From CADEED01 sp041395625 (lineage in GTDB: Bacteria > Pseudomonadota > Gammaproteobacteria > Steroidobacterales > Steroidobacteraceae): a stretch of DNA of 64,000 nt. Below, piece after piece: positions 16,629 to 25,612 of this stretch (position 1 is its first letter; every line of letters begins with the position of its first letter). The stretch lies in assembly GCA_041395625.1 (NCBI GenBank), contig JAWLAE010000002.1, positions 868,001 through 932,000 of the forward strand. Direction: 5' to 3'. The position numbers and the translations under genes were made by a program. Below the pieces are notes generated by a model, which was not told where the DNA came from, searched no databases, and worked only from the letters and a program-made list of their open reading frames with translations.

Positions 16629-17651
16629 TCAAGCCAGGTATTTTTCCGTCAGCTCTTCCGACTTGGCCCAAAGCTGCGCAGCCAAGGCCTGGTCTTCCAT
16701 CCGGCCCGTCGGCTTGACTGCATTGCAGTCTTCAAAGTAGTAGCCACTGACTTCGGCCAGCTTCGGATAAGTCGCTACATAAACTGTTGTAGCGGCGCCC
16801 TCTTCCACCGACTTCATGAAGGTCCAGCCGATCAGACTGCCAGCCACCTGCTTCCATTTGGCGAAGTGACGACTGAGATTGGTATTGATCACGCCAGGAT
16901 GCACCGAGTTGGCTGTCGCAGGAGATCCTGCGGCTTTCAGCCGGCGTGCCAGCTCGAGTGAGAACAAGCCATTGGCGAGCTTCGATTGGCCATACATCTT
17001 ATTAGGCTCGTAATCACGTTCGCCCGAAAGATTGTCGAACTCGATCCCTGCTTCAGGCGCCCAGCGATAGCCGAGACTGCTGACCATGACGACCCGACCC
17101 TGCTCCGCCGACATGACCTGGGGCAGCAATCTGTTGACCAGCAGAAAGTGGCCGAGGTGATTGGTCACGAACTGCTTTTCCAGCCCGTACACTTGCTCGA
17201 GTTCGGGCAATGCCATGATCCCGGCATTGCAGATGAGCATATCGAGCGACCCGACGGTGGCGTGCACATCCTCCGCGCAGGCAACGACCGAATCGAAATC
17301 CGTGAGGTCGAGCGCAACAGGCGTCAGCTTGCCAGTCATGCCCTGCATCGCAGCAGCAGCCTTGTCTTTGCTGCGACCAGTCCCAATGACGTGCGCACCG
17401 CGCATCGCCAGCACGCGCATCGTCTCGAGCCCGAGCCCGGACGTGGAACCTGTTACCAAGGCAGTCTTGCCCGTGAGATCGAGGCCGTCGGTGACCTGCT
17501 CGGCCGTGGAATCAGCACCGAAGCCACCACTTGGTACCGTGTCGATCACAGCAGTGCTCTGCATCGCTCGCCGCGCAGTCATCACCCGATAACCGGCGAA
17601 GCCAGCCACTGCCAGTGCACCGCCGCCGATCAGCATCGTTCGCCGCTTCAT
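16629..17651 (-). CDS. Membrane-anchored or exported short-chain dehydrogenase (retinol dehydrogenase-like)
   Basis: A 340-residue SDR with an N-terminal hydrophobic segment (MKRRTMLIGGGALAVAGFAGY) that is either an anchor or a Tat-like signal; RR is present but the full Tat consensus is not. The catalytic domain shows TGSTSGLG (67-74), NAG (142-144), S191 and Y220-GQSK224. It resembles the light-dependent protochlorophyllide/retinol dehydrogenase branch. The substrate is unknown. Last gene of the leftward ppc operon; its start overlaps the stop of the ABC exporter by four bases. Confidence 0.87.
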   Translation of the reverse strand: MKRRTMLIGGGALAVAGFAGYRVMTARRAMQSTAVIDTVPSGGFGADSTAEQVTDGLDLTGKTALVTGSTSGLGLETMRVLAMRGAHVIGTGRSKDKAAAAMQGMTGKLTPVALDLTDFDSVVACAEDVHATVGSLDMLICNAGIMALPELEQVYGLEKQFVTNHLGHFLLVNRLLPQVMSAEQGRVVMVSSLGYRWAPEAGIEFDNLSGERDYEPNKMYGQSKLANGLFSLELARRLKAAGSPATANSVHPGVINTNLSRHFAKWKQVAGSLIGWTFMKSVEEGAATTVYVATYPKLAEVSGYYFEDCNAVKPTGRMEDQALAAQLWAKSEELTEKYLA

Positions 17652-19483
17652 GCCACCACCCCCGCAAGATCCGCACGTTCGCCAAACTGTAACTCGGCCA
17701 GGCGCGCGTACAAAGCATTGCTGCGGATCAGCTCTTCATGCGGACCGATACCGACGATGCGCCCGTGTTCGATGACAACGATTCGATCAGCTTTCACCGC
17801 AGTTGCCAGACGGTGCGCGATGATGATGGTCGTGCGCGTGCGCATCAGGCGCTCGAGTGCTTCCTGGACCAATCGCTCACTCTCAGAATCGAGCGAACTG
17901 GTCGCCTCGTCGAGCAACAAAATGGGTGGATCCTTGAGGATCGCGCGCGCAATGGCGATGCGCTGCTTCTGGCCACCGGACAGACGTGCGCCACGCTCGC
18001 CAAGATACGTGTCGTAGCCTTCCGGCAGCTTGACTATGAAATCATCTGCCGCCGCGGCGCGCGCGGCCGCCTCGATCGCGGCATCCGATGCGTCCGGGCG
18101 GCCATACCGGATATTCTCACGAGCAGTGGCACCGAAGATCACGGTTTCTTGCGGGACAAGGCCGATGCCACGCCGCACAGCCTCCGGCTCGGCCAACAGG
18201 GTATCGACGCCGTCGATCAGAATACGGCCTGATTGTTGATCATAGAACCGTAGCAACAACTGGAATGTCGTGCTCTTGCCGGCGCCGGAAGGGCCGACGA
18301 AGGCGAGCGTCTCGCCGGGCTCGATCGCCAGCGAGAAGTCGTTCAGTGCTTTGACGTTGGGGCGCGACGGATAGCGGAAGGTCACGTTTTCGAACACGAT
18401 CCGGCCCTTGCCCGGCGACGGCATCGCGACTGGCGTGGGCGACACCTTGATGGACGGTTCCGAGCGCAATAGTTCCACGGTGCGCTCCATCGCCCCAGCA
18501 GCACGCTGGACTTCACCCCACATTTCCGAGAGCGACGCGGCGGCCGTCGCCATGAAGACTGCATAGCCGAGAAACTGGGCCAGCTGTCCGCCGGTCATTG
18601 CGCCACCGAGCACATCGCGAGCGCCTAACCACAGCACCAACGTAATCGCACCGAACACCGTGAGGATGGCCAGTGCGGTCAGCCAGGCCCGCATCAACGT
18701 GCGTTCTATCGCCACATCGAAGCTACGCTCCACCGCCTCTTCATAGCGCCGACTGTGCAGCTCTTCCAGAGTGAAAGCCTGCACTGTCTGCACGGCGTTG
18801 AGCGTCTCACCGGCCAGACCGCTGGTGTCAGCGATACGATCCTGGGTGACGCGCGACAACTTGCGGACCTTGCGACCGAACACCAGGATCGGCACGAGCA
18901 CCGCCGGGATCAACACGATGATGATCAACGTGAGCTTGGTGCTGGTGTAGAACAGCAGCACCAGGGAACCCAGAAACGTCAGGCTCGAACGCAGCAGGAT
19001 CGACAAACCGGCCCCCGCAATCGACTGAATGAGCGTCGTATCGGTAGTCAGACGAGACAAAACCTCACCAGTTTTCGTGACCTCGAAAAATGCCGGGTCG
19101 AGCCTGATGACGCGCCGATAGACGGCATCTCGGATGTCTGCCACGACGCGCTCGCCCAGCCAACTGACCAGGTAGAAGCGCAGTGCAGCAAACAAACCGA
19201 ACACTGCTGCTGCGAACAACAGACCGATGAAGTACTGATTGATCGTGGCGGCACTGCCTGCGGTGAAGCCGTTATCGATCACCAACTTGAGTGCGATCGG
19301 CAGCGCCAGCATCGCACCGGCCGCAACCAGTAGCGCAACCAGAGCGAAGGCCATCATGCCCTTGTAGGGCGACAGGAATGGCAACAGCTCGCGCAACGGC
19401 CTGAGCGAGCGGCTCTTGGCGCGCTCGGATGAGGTTGGCTCTGGAGCTGGCGGCGGCTCATCTCGGATTTGCTGACTACTCAC
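17648..19483 (-). CDS. MsbA-type ABC exporter (fused membrane and ATPase domains)
   Basis: A 611-residue half-transporter that would dimerise. Six membrane helices occupy about residues 40-320; the ATPase follows with Walker A GPSGAGKS (397-404), signature LSGGQKQR (501-508), Walker B LLLDEATSSLD (522-532) and switch IIAHRL. The organisation matches ABCB/MsbA exporters of lipids or hydrophobic compounds. The N-terminal 30 residues are charged and Pro/Ser-rich. Whether it is the essential lipid A flippase is doubtful, since no LpxK neighbour is present. It overlaps the Mpo1-like gene by eight bases and the SDR gene by four. Confidence 0.88.
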   Translation of the reverse strand: MSSQQIRDEPPPAPEPTSSERAKSRSLRPLRELLPFLSPYKGMMAFALVALLVAAGAMLALPIALKLVIDNGFTAGSAATINQYFIGLLFAAAVFGLFAALRFYLVSWLGERVVADIRDAVYRRVIRLDPAFFEVTKTGEVLSRLTTDTTLIQSIAGAGLSILLRSSLTFLGSLVLLFYTSTKLTLIIIVLIPAVLVPILVFGRKVRKLSRVTQDRIADTSGLAGETLNAVQTVQAFTLEELHSRRYEEAVERSFDVAIERTLMRAWLTALAILTVFGAITLVLWLGARDVLGGAMTGGQLAQFLGYAVFMATAAASLSEMWGEVQRAAGAMERTVELLRSEPSIKVSPTPVAMPSPGKGRIVFENVTFRYPSRPNVKALNDFSLAIEPGETLAFVGPSGAGKSTTFQLLLRFYDQQSGRILIDGVDTLLAEPEAVRRGIGLVPQETVIFGATARENIRYGRPDASDAAIEAAARAAAADDFIVKLPEGYDTYLGERGARLSGGQKQRIAIARAILKDPPILLLDEATSSLDSESERLVQEALERLMRTRTTIIIAHRLATAVKADRIVVIEHGRIVGIGPHEELIRSNALYARLAELQFGERADLAGVVA

Positions 19484-19784
19484 GGAAACGCAGTTTTCCC
19501 ATATTCAATTGCCACCACATCACCCAATCCGCAGCAAAGCTGTAGAACGGATGCTTGAACGTGGCAGGTGTGTTTTTCTCGAAGAAGAAGTGCCCAACCC
19601 AGGCAAAGCTGTAACCTGACAGCAGACCGAGCAGGATCCAGTGAGGTCGCCGGGTCCACGCAAGCATTGCGACAGCGGCGAATGCGCCCCAGGTGCCGAC
19701 GAAGTGCAGCCCACGCGACACCGGGTGTCGATGCTCGCTCAAATAGAACGGGTAGAACTGCTGAAAACTCGCGAACCGACTCAT
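19476..19784 (-). CDS. Mpo1-like (DUF962) small membrane protein
   Basis: A 102-residue protein with the DUF962/Mpo1 layout: an N-terminal FYPFYLSEHRHPVSRGLHFVG segment whose conserved histidines could bind iron, membrane segments, and SYSFAWVGHFFFEKNTPATF with a second His group. Yeast Mpo1 is an Fe-dependent 2-hydroxy fatty acid alpha-dioxygenase; bacterial members are mostly unstudied. It is translationally coupled to PEP carboxylase upstream (four-base overlap) and to the ABC exporter downstream (eight-base overlap). Confidence 0.85.
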   Translation of the reverse strand: MSRFASFQQFYPFYLSEHRHPVSRGLHFVGTWGAFAAVAMLAWTRRPHWILLGLLSGYSFAWVGHFFFEKNTPATFKHPFYSFAADWVMWWQLNMGKLRFRE

Positions 19785-22522
19785 CCTGTACTCTGCAGAC
19801 CTTGGGCGATGCCACCGACCGTGATGACGAGTGTATCGAATAGCTGCCGGTCCTTGCGGCCCGAGGCGCGCCAGCGTTGCAGCAGGTCGATCTGCATCAG
19901 GTTCATGGGGTCGACATAGGGATTGCGAAGCTCGATCGCGCGCTGCAGCGTCCGGTCGCGATCGAGCAACTGGCCTTGCTCCTTTACTGCCAGCAATTGC
20001 TCACTGACTCGGTCGAACTCGCGGCGAATGTCCGTGAAATAGCGATGCAGCGACACGAAGGCCAGTTCATTGTAATGCGCGGCGATCGCCAGATCCGCGC
20101 GTGCGACACTCGTTTCGATATCGTCCAGCAGATTGGCGAAAAAACCCCAATCGTGGTATGCCGCCTGCACGGCCTCGAGGCCATGCTTGGCGCACGCCGC
20201 TTCGAGTCCGGCTCCGCCACCGTACCAACCAGGCAGCATGTGCCGCGATTGCGTCCATGCAAACACCCACGGCAACGCACGCAGCGCGTCGATGCCCGAC
20301 TTGTCTGGCCGGATTGCGGGGCGCGACCCGATCTGCATGCGCGCGATGACATCGATCGGCGTCACCGCCTCGAAGTACTCGAAGAACGACTTGTCACCGT
20401 ATACCAACCGACGATACGCGTCATGGCTCGCGGCGACCAGGGTCGTACAGACAGCGACGTGCGCGGCGTCTGCGGCGAATATTTCACCGCGCTGCACCTT
20501 GTGAGTGGTCAGCGACAAAGCGCTGAAGGCGCGATCGAGCGTGCGCATGGCGATCGGACGTAGTCCGTAGCTTTGATTGATCGACTCGCCCTGCTCGGTC
20601 AAACGCAGTACACCGTTGATGGCGCTCGCTGGCGTCGTACGAACCAAGGCATCGATACGGCCGCCGCCACGGGCGGTGCTGCCGCCGCGATTGTGAAAGA
20701 TCAGATGGTTCTCATTCGCTGCGGCGAGCTGCGCCGCGAGCTCCATCTGAGCACGCCAGATGGCAAACCGCGAGGCACAGATGCCGCCTTCCTTACTACT
20801 GTCCGAATAGCCGACGAGCGCGCATTGCGTCCGGCCACGCGCCTCCAGATGGTTGCGGTACAGTGGATCGGCCAACAATGTCCGCATGACCTCACCGCAG
20901 CGATCCAGCGTTTCGATTGACTCGAACAACGGCGCGATATCCAGCGCGACCTGGCCCGTGCGCTTGTCGTACGCTTCGGCCCAGCGCGCCAACAGCAGTG
21001 GCGCGAGGACGTCATCCGCGCTCGAAGCGCCACTCACGACGTAGTAGCCCACCGCCTCGGGCCCGTAGCGATGGCGGCACTGCATGATTGCCTCGAAAAC
21101 ACTCAGTGTGCGCTTGCCCAGCGCATCGAGTTCGGCCGAATGGCCCGTATCCTGCTCGATCGCCTGCACCAATCGATCGTGACGATCGGCCGCGCTGCGG
21201 GACTCCCAATCCGGGTCACCGAGTCCCATGCCGATCACGCGGTGGTGGATCTCGGCTTGCTGGCGCACGTCCAGCGTCGCAAGGTGGAACCCGAAGGTCT
21301 CGATACGGCGCACCAGCCGCATGACATTGTAATAGCCGGCATTGTTGCCGCGGTTCGCCTTCAAACTGGCCGCAATGAGCCGTACGTCACGCAGTAGCTG
21401 CCCAGGCCCCTCGTAGGCGTTCGGCCGGTTGTCATAGGTGGACCGCAGCCTCTCGGCTATCTGCATCAGGAACACCCGATACGGCATGCGGTCATGGCGG
21501 GCAGGCGTCACGCTTTGCGCGCTCGGCAGCAGGGTCGCGTACTGCTCGATTCTCGCCTGCAACTCAGGCAGCACGCCGATGCGGCTGGCACTTTGCGATA
21601 ACAACTGCGCCAATCGCTGGCAATCACTGAAGTATTCGTTGACGATCACCTGCTGATGGCGCGCCAGCGTCTCGCGAATGCTCTTGGCGTGGACGTCGGG
21701 GTTGCCGTCCATGTCGCCGCCTACCCAGGATCCAAAGCGGATGATCGTCGGCAACTCCAGCGCCTCGGCCGGCACGCCATACAGCTTCTCGAGGCCCTGT
21801 GCCAGCTCATCGTAGAATGCCGGCAGAATCCGATAGAGGATTTCCGCGAGATAAAAGATCACATGCTCGCGCTCATCCGCAACTGTCAGCCGTTCCCGCG
21901 GATGGTCCTCGGTTTGCCAGGCCGTCGTGGTCTCGGACCGGATGCGGCTCCACAGTCCGCGCATTTCCTGCGGCGTCAAGGTTGGATCGAGCCGATCCAG
22001 CAGCAGCTCCGCGACGCGCTGCTGTTTGCGCAGGATCGTTCGACGCGTAGATTCCGTGGGATGCGCCGTGAATACCGGCTCGATCCGCATCTTTGCTAAC
22101 AACTCCAGCACCTGTTCGAGCGACAGGCCGCTGGCGTGCAACTGCGTCAGTGCATCGGCCACACCGCCCGGCTGTGGCCGGGAACTGGCTTCGATGAAGT
22201 AGGCGCGGCGACGCCGCACCCGATGCACCATCTCGGCCAGGTTGACGCTGCGAAACCAGGTGGAAAAGGCTCGCACCAGATCGGCTGCTTCAGCCGGCGG
22301 CCGGCCCCGCAGGCGAACAGCCAGTCGTTCGCCCGCAGCTGCGTCGCCGGCACGCCGCTTGATGGCGAGCTGGCGATCTTCCTCGACCATTTCGTAGAGC
22401 CGGTCCCCGCCCTGCTCGCGCAGCACATCGCCCACCATTTCGCCGAGCGCGTGTACGTCGTCGCGCAACGCCTCATGCTTGGCGGGGAATTGAATTTCGT
22501 CGCGCTTCACGGAAGCGGCCAT
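19781..22522 (-). CDS. ppc: Phosphoenolpyruvate carboxylase
   Basis: A 913-residue enzyme converting PEP and bicarbonate to oxaloacetate, replenishing the TCA cycle. Hallmarks: FTAHPTESTRRTIL (catalytic His block), GSWVGGDMDGNP, VGYSDSSKEGG and FHNRGGSTARGGG, and a C-terminal SLHRYFTDIRREFDRV ... LRNPYVDPMNLMQI. I start it at the ATG 22520-22522; a TTG at 22564 would lie inside the terminator hairpin upstream and adds no conserved residues. The terminator ends only 29 bases before this start (see findings). First gene of a four-gene overlapped operon. Confidence 0.95.
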   Translation of the reverse strand: MAASVKRDEIQFPAKHEALRDDVHALGEMVGDVLREQGGDRLYEMVEEDRQLAIKRRAGDAAAGERLAVRLRGRPPAEAADLVRAFSTWFRSVNLAEMVHRVRRRRAYFIEASSRPQPGGVADALTQLHASGLSLEQVLELLAKMRIEPVFTAHPTESTRRTILRKQQRVAELLLDRLDPTLTPQEMRGLWSRIRSETTTAWQTEDHPRERLTVADEREHVIFYLAEILYRILPAFYDELAQGLEKLYGVPAEALELPTIIRFGSWVGGDMDGNPDVHAKSIRETLARHQQVIVNEYFSDCQRLAQLLSQSASRIGVLPELQARIEQYATLLPSAQSVTPARHDRMPYRVFLMQIAERLRSTYDNRPNAYEGPGQLLRDVRLIAASLKANRGNNAGYYNVMRLVRRIETFGFHLATLDVRQQAEIHHRVIGMGLGDPDWESRSAADRHDRLVQAIEQDTGHSAELDALGKRTLSVFEAIMQCRHRYGPEAVGYYVVSGASSADDVLAPLLLARWAEAYDKRTGQVALDIAPLFESIETLDRCGEVMRTLLADPLYRNHLEARGRTQCALVGYSDSSKEGGICASRFAIWRAQMELAAQLAAANENHLIFHNRGGSTARGGGRIDALVRTTPASAINGVLRLTEQGESINQSYGLRPIAMRTLDRAFSALSLTTHKVQRGEIFAADAAHVAVCTTLVAASHDAYRRLVYGDKSFFEYFEAVTPIDVIARMQIGSRPAIRPDKSGIDALRALPWVFAWTQSRHMLPGWYGGGAGLEAACAKHGLEAVQAAYHDWGFFANLLDDIETSVARADLAIAAHYNELAFVSLHRYFTDIRREFDRVSEQLLAVKEQGQLLDRDRTLQRAIELRNPYVDPMNLMQIDLLQRWRASGRKDRQLFDTLVITVGGIAQGLQSTG

Positions 22523-22551
22523 TCTATCGCACCCACCGGGCGAACAAACGG

Positions 22552-22577
22552 AAACGCCGGCCAAAAGGCCGGCGTTT
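22552..22577 (-). terminator. Hairpin terminator downstream of the TonB-dependent receptor
   Basis: A perfect 11-bp inverted repeat, AAACGCCGGCC with GGCCGGCGTTT, around a four-base loop. On the minus strand the stem is GC-rich and its last arm ends in TTT, followed by CCGTTTG. It begins about 50 bases after the receptor stop codon, the usual place for an intrinsic terminator. Confidence 0.75.
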
Positions 22578-22627
22578 CGCGTGTGCTGAACGGGCTGATA
22601 CTCAGCCTGTCCCGTGGATCGAGCGGA

Positions 22628-25228
22628 CTAGAACTTGTAGCCCACCTCAACCGACAGACGGCGTTCCGAGCCCGGGTGAATGAACGCACCGCCAAACTCC
22701 GGCGCAGGGATAACCTCCTGCAGGAACTTTGTATCGGTCAGGTTCTTGGCAACCACCGCAACCGTCAGGTTGTCGTTGCGCACGGCCACCCGCGCGTCGA
22801 GCGTGGAGTATTTGTCGCGCTCGCCGTTGGTGTAGTTGCCAGTTCCGAATGCCACTGTTTCGTTGTCCTGCGCCTGAATGACGTGGAACCATGTCGGCCC
22901 CACGAGATTCCAGTACGCACTGGCCTGCAGGCGCCAGCCGCCGTCACTGACAGGCGCGTCCAGCTCGACGCCCGCCGTAGCAGTGTAGTCAGGCGTATAG
23001 GGCGACTCATTGCCCACCGAGTTCGGTCGCGAATTGTTGACCTTGATCTCGCTCATCGTGCGGTTGTAGCCGCCCACGAGTCGCAGATCATCGGTAATCT
23101 TCGCGCTCAAGCCGATTTCGGCGCCGCGCAATTTGACCTCGTCGATATTGTTTACGACGCGCAGCAGGCCGAACTGGCCGACCAGGAACTCGAAGAACTG
23201 CATGTTGTCGACTTTCGTGTCGTAGATCGCAGCCTCGAATTGCACGCGGCCGTCAGCCATCGTGCCCTTGGCGCCGAGTTCGAAGGCACTGGATTTCTCC
23301 TTCTGGAAGTCATCCTTGGTCACGACCGAGCGAAACTGCGGCACATTGGCCGTACCAGCTCCGCAGGCGCCGACATCGAGGTTGGTTTCGCCGTTGGGTC
23401 CGCGTCCGGTGAAGCAGTTGATGAACAGATCGACCGTCGCGGCCGAACCCGAGTTGTTGAAGCCGCCGCTCTTGAAGCCCACACCCCAGTTCGCGTAAGT
23501 CGTGAATTGCGGGTTGACCTGCCAGCTCAAACTGACCTTGGGCTGTAACTGCGAGAAAGTGAGATCGCGATCAGCGATGACGCCAGATGGGTTGATCGCC
23601 GGATTGAGCGCGGCATTCAGCGGCGCCATGCCGGTGAAAATGTTGGTGTTCCCCGGCCCGTCGAACGGGTCGAAGTCGAAGTACTGCGTGCGAGCCGCCG
23701 TTGGCACCAGGTTGTGCACCTTGCGCTCCTCGCGGTCGTAGCGCAGCGCCACGGCCAGCTCCAGCGTGTCGCTGACGTCGAACGCCAGGTTGCCAAACGC
23801 AGCATAGACATCGCTCTTGAAGTTGTCCCAGACCACCTGCTCGGTCGGATTGGCCGAGCCCGGTGGTGCGTACAAGGACTCGACTATGCCCTGACCCAGA
23901 TCGATGCCTGTGTTGACGCCGACCTCGCGATCGATGTTGAGGAAGTACAGACCACCGAGCCAGCGCAGGCGCGTGTCGCCACTAGAGGAGAGACGAATCT
24001 CGGCACTGTAGTCGGTCTGGTTGCGCTCCTGATACTGCGTGCCATCGCAGGCAGTAGGTCCATACGGGCCGAATACAGCGGCCGGTGGTACACCATTGGC
24101 ACCGAAGAAGAGGATCTGCGGCGGCGGTAGTGCGAAGCCACTGTTGAAGACACTGGCCGCGGTCGACTGACAAACCGGATCATTGTTGAAAAAGCCGTAC
24201 GACGCGCTCGTGCCATCGGATCCCAGCGAGTTCTGGATGTCGCTGTACAGCGCCCAGGCCGTCAGTTTGCCGAACGACAGATCCTGGTCCCATTTGACCG
24301 ACACATCGATCGCTTCCTGCTTGTTGAACGGATCGATGTTATTGACGAAGTCGAAGTTATGATCGTTCGCGTCTTCGTTGAAGAGCTCCGCGTTCGGCAG
24401 GCCGCTGAACACCAGCCCCGGCACCAGGAAATTCGCATTGAACGAAATTGAGGCAGCATCAACTTTGCCATAGTGCGCCTTGACGTCGAGCTTGCCGCTG
24501 TCACCCAGCTCGAACAGCATGCGACCGTTCAGGTTCCAGCCTTCGAAATCATCGACGTTCTTCGCGCCGAGGAACTTGTTGCCGTAGAAACCATCGGTCG
24601 AACGATAATCGCCCGTGAGCTTCCAACCGGAGCGGTTGGACATCGGCCCGCCCAACACGAACTGACCGGTGTAGGTATTGTCCTCACCGTATGATGCGCG
24701 GAAGTCGCCGCCGAAATCCACGCCCGGTGTGGTGGTTGTTACAATGATCGCGCCAGCCGCCGCATTGCGGCCATAGATGGCGCCCTGCGGGCCCTTGACG
24801 ATTTCCACCTGCTTGAGATCCGCATATTCACGATTGAATGCGGCTGGATTAGTCATGAGGATGCCGTCGATGATCAGCGCAAAGCTGTTCTCGGCATCGC
24901 GAGCACCGTTGATGCCGCGAATATTCACCTGCGCGTCGGCCACTTCGGCGGTCTGCACCAGCGACACGCCCGGAGTCAGCCTTACGAGATCACCAGCACG
25001 CTCAACGGACGCCGCTTCCAGCGTGCTCGCGGTCAGCGCCGTGACACTCGCCGGTACGTCCTGCAAAGCCTCTTCGCGCTGTCGGGCGGTGGTAATGACG
25101 ATTTCTTCGACAGGTGCCGCGGCCGACTGCTGCGCCAGTGCGACCTGACCTGTTAGAGCACTACCTGCCGCCGTCGCCAGAATGATGGCGATCGTGCGCG
25201 ATACGGTGCTGTACCGGTTGCTGTGCAT
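22628..25228 (-). CDS. TonB-dependent outer membrane receptor
   Basis: An 866-residue receptor. It starts at the ATG 25226-25228 (GGGAG in front), with a signal peptide ending near QVALAQQ, a plug domain beginning EEIVITTARQREEALQDVPASVTAL (a TonB-box-like ITTARQREE), the plug motif NIRGI and IVKGPQGAIYGRNA, and a 22-strand barrel ending in VEVGYKF with terminal Phe. It belongs to the large group of Proteobacterial receptors for unknown organic substrates (not obviously siderophores). It is transcribed away from the amidohydrolase across a region holding a GntR-type palindrome, suggesting uptake of the compound degraded by the island. Confidence 0.92.
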   Translation of the reverse strand: MHSNRYSTVSRTIAIILATAAGSALTGQVALAQQSAAAPVEEIVITTARQREEALQDVPASVTALTASTLEAASVERAGDLVRLTPGVSLVQTAEVADAQVNIRGINGARDAENSFALIIDGILMTNPAAFNREYADLKQVEIVKGPQGAIYGRNAAAGAIIVTTTTPGVDFGGDFRASYGEDNTYTGQFVLGGPMSNRSGWKLTGDYRSTDGFYGNKFLGAKNVDDFEGWNLNGRMLFELGDSGKLDVKAHYGKVDAASISFNANFLVPGLVFSGLPNAELFNEDANDHNFDFVNNIDPFNKQEAIDVSVKWDQDLSFGKLTAWALYSDIQNSLGSDGTSASYGFFNNDPVCQSTAASVFNSGFALPPPQILFFGANGVPPAAVFGPYGPTACDGTQYQERNQTDYSAEIRLSSSGDTRLRWLGGLYFLNIDREVGVNTGIDLGQGIVESLYAPPGSANPTEQVVWDNFKSDVYAAFGNLAFDVSDTLELAVALRYDREERKVHNLVPTAARTQYFDFDPFDGPGNTNIFTGMAPLNAALNPAINPSGVIADRDLTFSQLQPKVSLSWQVNPQFTTYANWGVGFKSGGFNNSGSAATVDLFINCFTGRGPNGETNLDVGACGAGTANVPQFRSVVTKDDFQKEKSSAFELGAKGTMADGRVQFEAAIYDTKVDNMQFFEFLVGQFGLLRVVNNIDEVKLRGAEIGLSAKITDDLRLVGGYNRTMSEIKVNNSRPNSVGNESPYTPDYTATAGVELDAPVSDGGWRLQASAYWNLVGPTWFHVIQAQDNETVAFGTGNYTNGERDKYSTLDARVAVRNDNLTVAVVAKNLTDTKFLQEVIPAPEFGGAFIHPGSERRLSVEVGYKF

Positions 25229-25310
25229 CGTTAAGACTCCCAAAAAACTGTAGATGTCATCGGACCGATTGCAGCCACGCCAAGCGCGGCGGCCGCAGAA
25301 TCGAGGCCGG

Positions 25311-25340
25311 ATCGTAGCATAGTGGCGTAAGTGCAACCAA
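25311..25340 (-). promoter_or_regulatory. Candidate sigma-70 promoter of the TonB receptor
   Basis: On the minus strand TTGGTT (25335-25340) and TACGAT (25311-25316) are separated by 18 bases, about 85 bases before the receptor ATG. The match to consensus is partial. Confidence 0.3.
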
Positions 25341-25433
25341 TAGCGTGACAAGCTTTCGTCGCGCCGTTCCGCCGCAGCGAGCTACTCACGAACGCAGCGA
25401 AGATCAGTCGCGGCACCGTGGCGGCGACTCTGA

Positions 25434-25445
25434 TTGTCCGGACAA
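25434..25445. promoter_or_regulatory. Palindrome matching the GntR-gene operator
   Basis: TTGTCCGGACAA, a perfect 12-bp palindrome, identical to the core of the longer palindrome in front of the gntR gene at 31311-31328. It lies between the divergent receptor and amidohydrolase genes. It is a likely binding site of the GntR/UTRA regulator encoded in the island. Confidence 0.55.
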
Positions 25446-25612
25446 CAAGGCAGGATGTCTCGTGTTGCGCAAAAGCCACATTGGCGGGGCTTGCCGACGT
25501 CCAGTGGCCGCATTGGACGTCGCGCGCCATGCCGCTTGCGCGTCGCGACACAGCTGGCATGCTGCATCGTGCGGCGCGCCAGCACGCGCCAAGATCTACC
25601 GCAAAGGACACT

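Larger units (their letters stand above)
25229..25612. other. Divergent control region between TonB receptor and amidohydrolase
   Basis: No gene is visible in these 384 bases. They contain a candidate receptor promoter (25311-25340, minus strand), the palindrome TTGTCCGGACAA (25434-25445) and the AAAGGA ribosome-binding site of the amidohydrolase (25603-25608). Confidence 0.6.

Noticed and set aside
16145..16717. Several short frames in the intergenic palindromes
   Set aside because: They are translations of the repeat units; no start signal and no protein-like composition.
22136..23548. 470-codon plus-strand frame across the 5' end of ppc and the 3' end of the TonB receptor
   Set aside because: It spans two strongly supported minus-strand genes and a terminator; no recognisable protein.
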